DNA of 64,000 bases from contig JAQPZY010001471.1 of the NCBI GenBank assembly GCA_029931535.1, positions 1,911,001 to 1,975,000 on the forward strand, written 5' to 3'. A program made the position numbers and the translations under genes. Positions 1 through 10,345 of this stretch are shown one piece after another (position 1 is the stretch's first letter; each line of letters opens with the position of its first letter). This DNA comes from Margaritifera margaritifera (lineage: Eukaryota; Mollusca; Bivalvia; Unionida; Margaritiferidae). The notes under the pieces were generated by a model. The model ran no database searches, was not told the origin of the DNA, and was given only the letters and a program-made list of their open reading frames with translations.

Positions 1-358
1 CTTGTCAAGTATGGGACTACAATAGAATGGGGTTGCGGTTGGAGAGGTAATTACAACGTGCACACTTGTCAAGTATGGGAATACAAACACCACAGATAAA
101 TAAGGTAAAGCAAGTACTGTTCCCAAACTGTAATCACCGATAAAATGCGAAGTATGCGGTAATTGGAATGATAACAGTTATATTGCACAAGCCGTCAGGG
201 CACGCAGAGATTATGTTAATGTTGTGTGTGATAGCATTATGCATTTCTAAAGTAATAGGTCATTTAGCTTTTATACAGCAAGATGTGCCCTACAAAACTC
301 CCTGGAATGAACAAGAAGTTATCTACATTTTTTAACAAATCTGTTGAACCACTTAACT
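1..358. other. AT-rich sequence without a recognisable gene
   Basis: No coding signal is visible. A 22-base segment beginning cttgtcaagtatggga occurs twice, at about 1-22 and 66-87, so a short local duplication is present. Confidence 0.5.
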
Positions 359-480
359 CAGTGGTTCCCAAACCCCGAGTCGCGACCCAAATGAGGGTCG
401 CGAGGGTTCTATAACGGTACTGCATATTGGGTCGCAAAATAAGGTATATAGGGTCGCGATCAAAAAAGTGTTAAAATAAC
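359..480 (+). mobile_element. hAT-like transposon terminus (fragment)
   Basis: The segment opens with CAGTGGTTCCCAAAC, which matches the terminal inverted repeat style of Charlie-type hAT DNA transposons. It continues with repeated gggtcgcg/cgcgaccc blocks, also typical of those ends. The eight bases before it (acttaact, 351-358) could be one copy of the usual 8-bp target duplication. I find no opposite terminus and no second copy of the octamer, so this is a truncated end or a decayed non-autonomous copy. No transposase frame is visible. Confidence 0.5.
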
Positions 481-520
481 TCTGAAATAAATTATACATT
501 ATTGTGATCCGCATACAAAA

Positions 521-626
521 GTATTTAGTTGTCTAAAGTATGACATTTTTATTAGTTAGGCTGTCAATTAACAGTATTTAGTTGTCTAAAGTATGACATT
601 TTTATTAGTCAGGGTGTCAATTAACA
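521..626. repeat. 53-bp tandem duplication, two copies
   Basis: Two adjacent copies (521-573 and 574-626) start gtatttagttgtctaaagta and differ at only a few positions. They lie inside or just beyond the hAT-like fragment. Confidence 0.9.
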
Positions 627-1036
627 GAGTTGTCTGCGTCAATATGCATGTAAAGTGTACAGTAACACAATATCATACAAAAAGCTTGCAAAATAAAATT
701 CATGAACGATATTTTGAATTATTCAAGAGACACACAGTAGGTGGATTAAAAAAAATACGAAAATAAGTCAATTCGTTTTACACATGTGATTTGTTCTCTA
801 GCGCTCTCTATATGAAAACCAATCTACGATAGAAATCGGCATTTCCATCATCTAAAAATCATCCACTGAAAATATTGCTTTTTCTAAGATTTATTTCTTT
901 GTCGACCTGGAGATCTGTTTTACAGCATTTACCTAACGCATATCCTCAGAAGGAGATACATTTGCCCTTATTATGTCATATGGAACAATTGTCAGTTTTG
1001 TTTACGTATATCAGTTTTGTTTACATGTGTCCCAAA

Positions 1037-1100
1037 CGTGAAAGTATTGATGGGGTACATGCAAGTATTGCTGGGGTACGTGAAAGTATTGATAGGGTTC
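1037..1100. repeat. 21-bp tandem repeat, three copies
   Basis: Three adjacent units have the form gtgaaagtattgatggggta with minor changes. The 82-codon frame across 875-1123 is mostly this repeat and its flank, and shows no recognisable protein. Confidence 0.8.
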
Positions 1101-1175
1101 AAAAACACCGTCCTTATTATTAGTTGTGCTGTTATGTTGAGAGCGTAACGCTATTTTCTTCGTTCTTCACCAACG

Positions 1176-1415
1176 TGAGTCACTTTGCTATCCTACAACC
1201 CAGTGGACCCAGCGGATTATCGTGAATATATAAACAAATATTTGAAATTGTGGAACATATAAAATTTGTGCTTCCTGTAATAAATGATAAAGAACATAAC
1301 AATCAAACTATGCACAGTTAGTACAATTATTGTGCATTATTATTGGTTAAATTAGGAAAAGAACAATAAAAATGATAAATAATTTATTGTACGATACATC
1401 ATTACTTTATTATTT
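1176..1415. repeat. Left copy of 240-bp direct repeat flanking the LINE
   Basis: This segment aligns end to end with 5393-5632. Shared blocks include ggattatcgtgaatatataa and acataacaatcaaactatgc. I estimate 80-85 percent identity by eye. Its right edge meets the first LINE-derived coding sequence, and the second copy begins right after the LINE 3' tail. That places it as one half of a possible long target-site duplication. Confidence 0.8.
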
Positions 1416-1431
1416 ATACTTACTCTTTGTC

Positions 1432-1821
1432 GACATGCCCTCAGAGAATGATATTAGGCACTGCAGTGCATTGACAGAGATCCTTGATGACGTATGCGAG
1501 CATTTCTCACAGGAGGAGCATGTCATTATTGCAGGTGACATGAACGCAAGTTTGACAGACTGCTCTAGAGTTAACGCCCGTAAATGCAAAGAATTAAAAG
1601 AATTTTTGGGCCGATATCAGATAAAGGGGATAAATACTGTACCAAACTGTATCAGCCCAAAATATTCATATGCTCCTCTTCAAAGTCTGTTCGATTACAT
1701 ATTGACTGAAAACATCGTTAGTTCCAATATCAAACGTTGTGAAATAATCCAAGCAGGTAAGATTTCTGCAACAGGAGACCATTACCAGTTGTTTATTCAG
1801 TTCAGATGCAAAACAATATAA
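1432..1821 (+). pseudogene. LINE AP-endonuclease domain, N-terminally truncated
   Basis: The open frame carries three hallmarks of the exonuclease-endonuclease-phosphatase fold used by LINEs to nick target DNA. These are VIIAGDMNAS (GDxN box), SLFDYILTEN (the DY box) and a degenerate final box, TGDHYQLFIQF, where SDH is usual. About 130 residues remain of a domain normally near 220, so the N-terminal catalytic part is missing. The frame is open from 1372, but the first twenty or so residues come from the flanking direct repeat, so that methionine is not the element's own start. A stop follows at 1819-1821, and the linker resumes in other frames. Confidence 0.85.
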
Positions 1822-2617
1822 TCCTAAATTTACCGAAACTGCATGATCTAACGGCATGGCACAAAGTCGACGATAGTGCAATATGTCATTATCAATAGTC
1901 ACTAGCGCGTAACTTACAAGGAAGTTTTCCTAGAGAGATGAACGGTCCGCAAGAAATAAAACGAACGTGTTTTGATGTAACCGAATGCACGCTACAAGCT
2001 GCACAAGACACGCTGCTCATTAAGCGCTTTACCCCACGAACTAATTCGTACTTGAGTGAAACGTTAAAGAGGAGATGTCATCAAATAGAACGTTTAGCTC
2101 TCATAATATTGGGTCAAACAAGGCAGACCAAGAGGTTTGCAGCACGAAACCTATGCTCTGTATAAAAAACAAAGCGTGAATTCATGACGCTTAGCGAATA
2201 GCTAGTGAACCTTTTCTGGATAATTCCCTGAATGAAATTCAAGAAGAGGCCGAATGCGATTTACACCTTTACTGGCATCTAAATTAACAAATGTACATCG
2301 TATGTTGAAACGTGTTATGGTGGTAAAACCTATTCTGACCCACGTTCGGTAGCTGGTGCTTTCGCAGATTTTTTTCTGACTTGTACACACCGAACGGTCA
2401 TGATTTGTATAACAAAGACTTTTACAACTTGGTCGAGAGAACAGTCCGTGATCTCAAAACATTATTCAAAGAGGCACGTGCATGAACACGAATCTGAGCA
2501 AAGAATTACTCAGCGCACTTCGAAACACAACAAAATGGAAACGCCTAGTCATGATCTCCTTCAAAAAGTAACACCTTATCTATGGTGGTCCTCAACTAAA
2601 TAAAAACAATCTTAAAA

Positions 2618-3417
2618 TTGTTTAACTCAATATTAAAATATGAGTATATACCAGATACACAGAGCAAAGGTCTTATTGTGACCATCTACAAAGGGAATGG
2701 GAAAAATAGAGCTGACCCCGAGAGTTATCGACCAATATCATTGTTGCCAGTGCAGTACAAATTATTTGAGAAAACTGTGCAAGTAAAAATTAATAACTTC
2801 TTGCTGACGAACAAAACCCTATTCCCTCATCCACAACAGCAAGGCTTTCAAAAGAATCTAAGCTGCCCCACGGCATCTTTTAATCTTCGAGAGGTCATTA
2901 GTTACAACTCTGACTGTTGTAGTCCTACCTATGCTGTCTTTCTCAATACTCAAAAGGCCTTAGACGCCGTTTGGCATGCTGTTCTACTCTAGAAACTATA
3001 TACTATAGGAATTCGGGGACAAATCAGGAGAATAATATGGAATACATATCAAAGTGTACAATGTGCAGTCGTGGTTAGTAAATGCAAGTCTAGATGGTTA
3101 AATCAGATCAAGAGTTAGAAAGGTGGCGCCCTGTTCTCTTTTTGTATCTGGTATTTATAGACGAGTTGCTACAGGACTTAGTAAAAGGCAAACTAGGATG
3201 TAAAATTGGATGTTTAGAGTGCTGCTGCCCTACGCTTCCAGATGACTTTACAGGTCTGTCAGATTCGCCAGATAACTTAGATACAATGTTTGATATTATT
3301 CTCGAATATTCAAAAAAATGGCATTGCAAAATAAATGCTACAAAGCCATATATTGATGTTTTTGACAAGAGAAGAACCTATAATTATAAGCTGTCCCTAA
3401 CACTGGCGAGGAAATAA
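2618..3417 (+). pseudogene. LINE reverse transcriptase domain, broken
   Basis: Residues encoded at 2618-2992 match the fingers and palm of LINE reverse transcriptases: YRPISLLPVQYKLFEKTV, then HPQQQGF, then VFLNTQKALDAVWHA. The last is the FxDxxKAFDxV box with its first catalytic aspartate changed to asparagine. A stop at 2990-2992 is followed by in-register sequence in another frame, then FLYLVFIDELL. The YADD box is replaced by LPDD, followed by FTGLSDSPDNLD (3094-3417). The enzyme would copy element RNA at the nick, but both active-site boxes are damaged and the frame is broken, so it cannot act. Confidence 0.9.
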
Positions 3418-3542
3418 TTAAACCAACTGACTCCGTTACTCGCCTAGAAACATTACAGGATAGGTCACGTCGTTCCATTAACTGTACCTGTAACACATGT
3501 AGAAGAGCTAGGAAAGTCTTTTTTGGTCCTGCAAATGTTGGG

Positions 3543-4081
3543 GTGGGTACCTTAAACTTAAACCCAATAACAGCCACTAGTTTACATAATAAAATCGTTA
3601 TTCCAACCTTACTCTATGGCTGCCAACTTTGGAATGAGCTTCAAAAAGGCGACCTACTGGATCTCAACAAGTTGCAACACTTTATAGCAAAGAAAAATCA
3701 GGGATTCCCTGAACAAACGCGCTCCGATAAGTGATAGTTTCAATTGCGAGAAAAACATCCAAGCTTCTCTTCCTAGGTAAATTCTACACCGTGTCCAATA
3801 ATTTCATCTCCAAGCAAATATTTCTCATACGTTTTCACATGTATTTTGATAGCACCCAATCTGTACAAACCGGTTTTATTCCATATATTTGGAATTTACT
3901 TCATAAGTATAAGCTTACAGATTTCCTCTTAAACTTAATTAATCAATCAATTTTCCCTAACAAATCTCAGTGGAAACAATTGGTCAGCATGACTATATCT
4001 GAAAAGGAAGAGACTGCTTGGCTGGACAGAAACAATAGACATCATTTGTTTATATTTCGACACCTACAAGCACAACTTTGA
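3543..4081 (+). pseudogene. LINE ORF2 C-terminal region, two frames
   Basis: Two open stretches (3543-3734 and 3731-4081, overlapping by one frameshift) encode the region after the reverse transcriptase. Recognisable blocks are VIPTLLYGCQLWNELQKGD, DLNKLQHFIAKK and NFISKQIFLIRFHMYF. The YGCxxW block is common to CR1-like and related LINEs after the palm and thumb. Similar but more broken coding traces go on to about 4400. No zinc knuckle is visible. Confidence 0.75.
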
Positions 4082-4413
4082 CCTTCCATTATGTACTACA
4101 TTGCGAAGAATTACGAACGTAAATTAGCCAGATTTAAAGCATCCCTGTGGGTATTAAAGCCAGTTCTTGATGTCTTTCACTGTCAAATTTTGGTCAGCGG
4201 TATACCGGCCTACTTCATCATGTTATCACATCATGTCTATTAACAAGACAAATTGCCAACGACTTTCACTGGTACGTTTGAGAAGTTTGTACTTGAACTA
4301 CACATAGGACTCAAACAAAGTAACGACGATTCACAGTTACTAACACTTTTAGGAGCTGACCTCGAAAAAAGACTAGATAAAACAACGTCAAGATTTTCAG
4401 TTCTGTTCATACC

Positions 4414-5021
4414 AGTTTCTTGTCCTTGTACCATAAGTGTATTTCTTGTCCTTGTACCACAAGTGTATTTCTTGTCCTTGTATCACAAGTATATTTCTTG
4501 TCCTTGTACCATAAGTGTATTTCTTGTCCTTGTTTCACAAGTGTATTTCTTGTCCTTGTATCACAAGTGTATTTCTTGTCCTTGTACCACAAGTGTATTT
4601 CTTGTCCTTGTACCATAAGTGTATTTCTTGTCCTTGTACCATAAGTGTATTTCTTGTCCTTGTACCATAAGTGTATTTCTTGTCCTTGTACCACAAGTGT
4701 ATTTCTTGTCCTTGTATCACAAGTGTATTTCTTGTCCTTGTACCATACGTGTATTTCTTGTCCTTGTATCACAAGTGTATTTATTGTCCTTGTACCACAA
4801 GTGTATTTCTTGTCATTGTACCACATGTTTATTTCTTGTCCTTGTACCACAAGTGTATTTCTTGTCCTTGTACCATAAGTGTATTTCTTGTCCTTGTATC
4901 ACAAGTGTATTTCTTGTCCTTGTATCAAAAGTGTATTTCTTGTCCTTGTATCACAATTGTATTTCTTGTTCTTGTATCACATGTGTATTTCTTGTCCTTG
5001 TATCACAAGTGTATTTCTTAG
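4414..5021. repeat. 26-bp minisatellite, about 23 copies, inside the LINE 3' region
   Basis: The unit is near ttcttgtccttgtaccacaa plus gtgtat. Variants alternate accat/accac/atcac. Several frames on both strands are free of stops through the array (for example 4619-5026 plus, 4407-4850 minus). They encode only repeats of FLVLVPQVY or WYKDKKYT type and are not genes. The array sits between the last LINE coding traces and the LINE 3' hairpin tail. Confidence 0.95.
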
Positions 5022-5349
5022 CCTGAAGACTAAACGTGTTGTCAAAAGCAAAACTTCCCAATTCAGCTGGTATGAAAACTTTTGAACCTATAAGACTTTA
5101 TTTTAAAAAACAAATCCTTCTTCATTAATGGACCGGAACTGAAATGATACATTTCCTTCAGATTTATGTACACAAATTATGTGCCACTATATATGTTTGC
5201 ATGTACTTTCTAATTGTTGCTATCCGTGTGTTTCTTCCTGATCTATATTAGTTTAATAGGTATCATTGACTTTCTGGAATGTTTACCGTAATTATCAATA
5301 TAACTAGTTAAATTCATTTCTTTTTGTTGTATTCTTTTATATTTGTAAA

Positions 5350-5392
5350 TTTAACTCTCCTTATGGAGGAAATACAGACTGATTGATTAACA
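5350..5392 (+). other. LINE 3' end: hairpin and short tail
   Basis: ctccttatggag forms a small hairpin followed by gaaatacag and two or three gatt units. This layout is typical of the 3' ends recognised by CR1-type reverse transcriptases. The second 240-bp direct repeat starts immediately after it. Confidence 0.65.
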
Positions 5393-5632
5393 GGAGTCCC
5401 TTCTTTATCCTACAAACTAATGGACCCAACGGATTATCGTGAATATATAAAAAATTATTTGAAATTTTTTGGAACATCTAAAATATGTGCTTACTGTAAT
5501 AAGTAGGAAAAAACATAACAATCAAACTATGCATTGTTAGCTGAATTATTTTGCATTATTTTCGGTTACACTACGAAAAGTACAATTAAAATGATACATT
5601 ATTTATTGTAAGATGCATCATTATTTTATTAA
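5393..5632. repeat. Right copy of 240-bp direct repeat flanking the LINE
   Basis: Partner of 1176-1415. It starts (gagtcccttctttatcctac) directly after the LINE tail. Homology ends near atgcatcattattttatt. Confidence 0.8.
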
Positions 5633-5749
5633 TTACTGAATTATTTAAATATTTATGAAATCATTACTAATTATTTAAATATTGTATTTATTTATGAGAT
5701 GCAACAGTGTACTGAAGAAAAAATTACAATGACTTCTTACAAAGAGGTG

Positions 5750-6080
5750 TCAGCGTTGTCGTGCCTATTATAATTACATATTACATGTGTCCATTACATG
5801 AACAGCGTTGTCGTGCCTATTATAATTACATATTACATGTGTCCATTACATGAACAGCGTTGTCGTGCCTATTACAGTTACATATTACATGTGTCCATTC
5901 CATTACATGAACAGCGTTGTCGTGCCTATTACAATTACATATTACATGTGTCCATTACATGAACAGCGTTGTCGTGCCTATTACAATTACATATTACATG
6001 TGTCCATTCCATTCCATTACACGAACAGCGTTGTCGTGACTATTACAATTACATATTACATGTGCCCATTACATGAACAG
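5750..6080. repeat. 52-bp tandem repeat, about six copies, with nested CCATT units
   Basis: The unit begins aacagcgttgtcgtgcctat and ends gtgtccattacatg. Two units carry one or two extra ccatt pentamers, so a small repeat varies inside the larger one. The 80-codon frame at 5850-6092 is an artefact of the array. Confidence 0.95.
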
Positions 6081-6099
6081 ATAATAGGATAAACAGAAC

Positions 6100-6602
6100 C
6101 ATCTTCTACATTAAAATTTTGACATATTCAATGGGCTTTATGTCTACATTAAAATTTTGACATACTCAATGGGCTTTATGTCTACATTAAAATTTTGACA
6201 TACTCAATGGGCTTTATGTCTACATTAAAATTTTGACATACTCAATGGGTTTTATGTCTACATTAAAATTTTGACATACATAATGGGCTTTATGTCTACA
6301 TTAAAATTTTGACATACTCAATGGGCTTTATGTCTACATTAAAATTTTGACATACTCAATGGGCTTTATGTCTAGATTAAAATTTTGACATACTCAATGG
6401 GTTTTATGTCTACATTAAAATTTTGACATACTCAATGGGCTTTATGTCCACATTAAAATTTTGACATACTCAATGGGCTTTATGTCTACATTAAAATTTT
6501 GACATACTCAGTGGGCTTTATGTCTACATTAAAATTTTGACACACTCAATGGGCTTTATGTCTACATTAAAATTTTGACATACTCAATGGGCTTTATGTC
6601 GT
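6100..6602. repeat. 38-bp tandem repeat, about 13 copies
   Basis: The unit is acattaaaattttgacatac followed by tcaatgggctttatgtct, with only scattered single-base changes. This suggests recent expansion or homogenisation. Confidence 0.95.
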
Positions 6603-7565
6603 CATGATTTTACAATCTGATTAATCCGGATCGTCAATTTATTTGTATGCAAATTATTTCTTTGATTGAAGTCTCAAAATCAAGACGTCATCATAGAAGG
6701 GTAAAAAGATGTTTGCTACACGACTCATCAATAAAATCGGCCAGACATCTGACGTTTTCATTTTTGCTTACTTTATATGCATTACAGCATGAAATACAAT
6801 TATTATGACGTATGCAAAAGGATTTGCATCTATAGATTAGGGTGTTAGATTCTTTGAGTAACGAGTCGATAGGTTTTGCTGGCGATCAAACGCAAATCTC
6901 ACCCAACACAAAAAAAAAAACAAAAAAAAAAAAAAAAACGAAATATCGAATCATATTCTCGCAACTTTGAAATGTCTTTATGCTATGAATTATATACGAG
7001 TCAATTTATCTACCAGCCCGAGTGTGATTATTTCACCACTGGAAATTACTCGAAATGATTAAGTTTGATGATGATTTACAGAAAAGTGGCAGGATTAATG
7101 TTGCCTCCTAATCCCACGAGATTTAATGAGACGCTCACTAGATTGATGACTCTGAGATAAAAAGCGATCCGGACTATCATATGTGTTTTCAAACTATATA
7201 AAGAATCAACTGAAAAACGCAGACAGTTCTTCTCCTGCAGAAATGGAAATAATTACAGGGGTGAGTAGGTTGGGTGGGGGGATTCTACAAGTTAAATCCA
7301 AATTAAAAATCTTGATCTGGATGATTTGGATAGAGCAAGTGAATCTTAAAAAAGAAATATGCAGAATCTTAAAAAGGAATATGCAGCTATAATTGTATCT
7401 TTCTGAGATATTTTCTACATTTAAATTAACAACTTTGCCTTAAAAATCTAAACTGTAACATTATGAAAATAATTTACTCAAGCCAACATAATCGCGAACA
7501 TCTACATAAAGTTAAATTTGATGGAAGATTGGTGGGCTAGATTGTCAGTAACATCAAAAAGGTCT

Positions 7566-7566
<1 letters not shown>
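6603..7566. other. No gene seen; A-rich tracts
   Basis: Includes an A-rich stretch at about 6908-6938. Short frames at 6876-7058 and 7183-7392 show no recognisable motif. Confidence 0.4.

Positions 7567-7645
<79 letters not shown>
7567..7645. repeat. (TA)n joined to (GA)n microsatellite
   Basis: About 47 bases of TA run directly into about 31 bases of GA. Confidence 0.98.
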
Positions 7646-7648
<3 letters not shown>

Positions 7649-8086
7649 GTATCATAGCACAACATATGATATAAGTATCTTCAAACAATGTAAGCACAGT
7701 TAAGATAATAACGAACTCCACTTTCGTTGTGGATGTAACGACCTCCGTTTGTCCTATCAAAAGTGCACTTCATTGAGCGTTTTCATTAAGCTTCAGTACA
7801 TATTTTTGTCTGTAAAATAGCACGGAATGCATTAACATTACACCTCATTTCAAATTACTATCCTTTCACTTTAAATAGCAAACATTTCACGCCAAGTTTT
7901 CATAGAGTAAAGATAAAATTGACACTACTTTCCCTATGAGTTGCCAGTATCTTATGTCCGTGAGCGATGCTCGGATGTGTATAGTGTGATATCACGCCAT
8001 CTTTTCTGATAATGGGCATTACAGCATATTCTCTGACAGAATATATGCGCCTTAAAGCAGAGGAGGGTGAGAAGAGATTTAGAGAT

Positions 8087-8088
<2 letters not shown>

Positions 8089-8166
<78 letters not shown>
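8089..8166. repeat. (TA)n microsatellite
   Basis: About 78 bases of uninterrupted AT. The minus-strand frames across it with poly-IY are artefacts. Confidence 0.98.
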
Positions 8167-8170
<4 letters not shown>

Positions 8171-8957
8171 CTTGCACAGAGGTGAAACTCGATTATGATC
8201 TGCCAATATAAATCAATAGGTCCTGACTGTCGCGACAAAATTATATGAACTTAGATAGTAGATATATTTGTACCCTGTGATGTTTAATATACATTTATTT
8301 GCCCTTGTTTGGGGCAGATATGAAGATTTGTTCACCTTGTCAAATCATATATATATATATTTACTAACTGAGAATTTGTTCTTTACTTTTTGGCAACAAG
8401 TCCGAACTGTGAATTAGTAATAATATATGCTTTGGTATGTGTATGATATTTCTATAATTACATGCACATTGTAGCCTCTTGAGCTTGATGTCTATGAACA
8501 ATACTTGTAAGGCAGAGAACCCCTGATAAGTTATGACAGATTGTGGTTCAATCCCATTTCAATTCTATACTTAAAAGCAATACAATTGTTGAAATGATTT
8601 GAACTTTTTATATGTAAAACTAGCTTGCCTGACCTTGTCGGTCTGCGATCGCATGAGTTACTATGTTATGTTGCACTATTTAATTACAAACACAGGTAAA
8701 AGCAGGTGAGATAATGATTTCCTTAGGGAGGATGGCTGACAGGGTGAAACTATAAAATCATAAGAATAGAGGATATGAACTATCTATTGAAGTATTTCAC
8801 TAAAACATCTGACGCATAAATCAGTATCTTCCATTTTATAAGTCTACCTAACATCCTCTTTGTTTGATTTGCTAAGTTTATTGACTTAATCAAATCTTAG
8901 TTTATGATTTTTCAACCTTTTAGGATAATGTCAATATTTGTGACTAGTATCAAAACC
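8167..8957. other. No gene seen
   Basis: AT-rich sequence with a short AT run at 8348-8361 and no coding signal on either strand. Confidence 0.4.
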
Positions 8958-9170
8958 CTGCCACCGAATAAACCTTTACTGCGCAATGAAGCTTCCCCAC
9001 GCCAAATCCATTACTGTGCAATGACACGTATATACGCCAGGTACATTACTGTGCAAACCCGCTTATACACGCCAAGTCCATTACGGTGCAATGACGCCTT
9101 TCGACGCCTATCATGACAAATGCAATTTAGAAACCCATTACTGCCCAAATAAAGTTTTACGTCCATAACT
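8958..9170. repeat. 35-bp degenerate tandem repeat, four to five copies
   Basis: Units share ccattactgtgcaatgac followed by a variable part ending in acg. The copies are well diverged, so the array is older than its neighbours. The frame at 8904-9116 is not a gene. Confidence 0.8.
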
Positions 9171-9659
9171 ATTACTTATACGGCTGGCAAAACGAATCTA
9201 ATATAATTAATATAAATGAAATCTTTAGTTTAATGGCTGGATTAAAGCAACTGAGCAGTTCAATCTATACTGATTAATCCGATGTAACAGCGTGTCCGCC
9301 ATCTGTAAACATATGCTCAGTATCCCGCGGCTGCAACTTGAAGTCATTAAGAAATTGTAATATTACAGTTGAAAACTTTTTGATAATATAGATGAGAACA
9401 TGCTAATCATTTAACCAGTTAAGTTATTTATTATGAATGTTTAAGCAAAACAGAAAAAGATGTGAGCAAATTTGAACCTTTGGAACAAGACTACGCGCTA
9501 AAAATACAGCACTGGTTTACATGAGTCAAATTCAGAGAGATTATCCCACACTTTATAAGTATATTCAAGCATCCGCCTAATTTATGTTACCCCCCCCCCC
9601 CCCGATGTACTGAGAGTTGAGCTTTCGAAGCATGACCAGTTGCTTGCTTACAGTACTGA

Positions 9660-10199
9660 TACGATTATTTTATATGTACTTTCCATTTACAGTTAGATCT
9701 AAGAGTTTTGGCAAGATGTTTATGGTAATCAACCAAGCTGATATTGATTTCATTTAGTGTCCAATTAGGAGTTAAATCAGTATTACAAAACCAAAACCAA
9801 AATATAAACACACAATATTGTTTTGTTTTTTTTTTTTTTTTTTTTTTAATTAGGTTTTTTTTTTTTTTTTTTTTAAAATTAGGTTTTACAAGCCAGTTTG
9901 TGGACCATTGTTGCAACTGGCTAAGGTCGTGATTCGTCAGATGTTACGTATCCAATACTGAGCTACTTCTGTAACGCAAAGATGAGTCAACATCAAAGCT
10001 TTCTGATATGCCATTATTATAGATCAAAAATAAGAAGTAGCAGTGGTTCCAAAACTGAACCCTGAGGAACACCATCTTTGATCAGATTTATTTGTGAAAT
10101 TTTATTGTTAATGTAAACACTTTGTTTTGTGTCTGAAGATAGTTTTGGAAGCAATTGAGTAAAATGCTTCGTATCATAGGTAGAACGTGTTTGGTTCAT
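9660..10199 (-). pseudogene. Second LINE: reverse transcriptase palm and thumb fragment
   Basis: Read on minus from 10199, the sequence encodes KQSVYINNKISQINLI, then DGVPQGSVLEPLLLLIF, the conserved GVPQGS box of LINE reverse transcriptases. It then gives YNNGISESFDVDSSLRY in a shifted frame and LSQLQQWSTNWLVKPNF. The end is VDYHKHLAKTLRSNCKWKVH, the usual KHLGxxLSxxCxWxxHI region. The FADD catalytic box expected between these blocks is not recognisable. Frameshifts separate the parts. The element differs from the LINE at 1.4-5.4 kb. It stops abruptly at 10199, where a gccccgtttcacg repeat begins. Confidence 0.85.
9824..9878. repeat. Two T-runs (A-runs on the LINE strand)
   Basis: Two runs of about 18-20 T are separated by aattagg-type sequence, and the unit appears duplicated. 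On the minus strand they fall where the LINE fragment should encode NPKKTE, and now read as poly-lysine. Confidence 0.9.
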
Positions 10200-10345
10200 C
10201 GCCCCGTTTCACGAAAGTTTACTAAGATCATCCTTAAGGTCCTTCAAAATGGTTCTTAACATTGATCTTAAGAACTTCATGATATTTTTGCAAGCTGTCT
10301 CACGAATCTATCTTAGCATTATCAATTATATTATGAACTATCACA
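10200..10345. repeat. Possible dispersed palindromic element starting gccccgtttcacgaaag
   Basis: The left edge abuts the LINE fragment. The interior has several self-complementary pieces around cttaag and aagatc, and a second cacgaat motif near 10300. Similar cccgtttcacgaag ends are, from memory, widespread in mollusc genomes. No clean second terminus was found. Confidence 0.3.

Larger units (their letters stand above)
1416..5392 (+). mobile_element. Decayed non-LTR retrotransposon (CR1/Jockey-like LINE), 5'-truncated
   Basis: The element reads 5' to 3' on plus: partial endonuclease (from about 1432), a linker, reverse transcriptase (about 2618-3417), a C-terminal region (3543-4081), a 3' region and a tail. 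The linker keeps traces such as FFSDLYTPNGHDLYNK near 2360-2430. The 3' end has a short hairpin (ctccttatggag, about 5357-5368) followed by gaaatacag and a gattgatt tail, a common way for CR1-type LINEs to end. At least five frameshifts or stops break the frame, so it is inactive. Its 5' end falls inside the endonuclease domain, as expected for an incomplete reverse-transcribed copy. The order of domains and the tail fit CR1/Jockey-superfamily LINEs; the exact clade is not settled. Confidence 0.9.

Noticed and set aside
4253..5085. Overlapping frames on both strands
   Set aside because: Produced by the 26-bp minisatellite.
8540..8560. B-box-like ggttcaatccc
   Set aside because: No convincing A box or arm pairing; probably chance or a very old relic.
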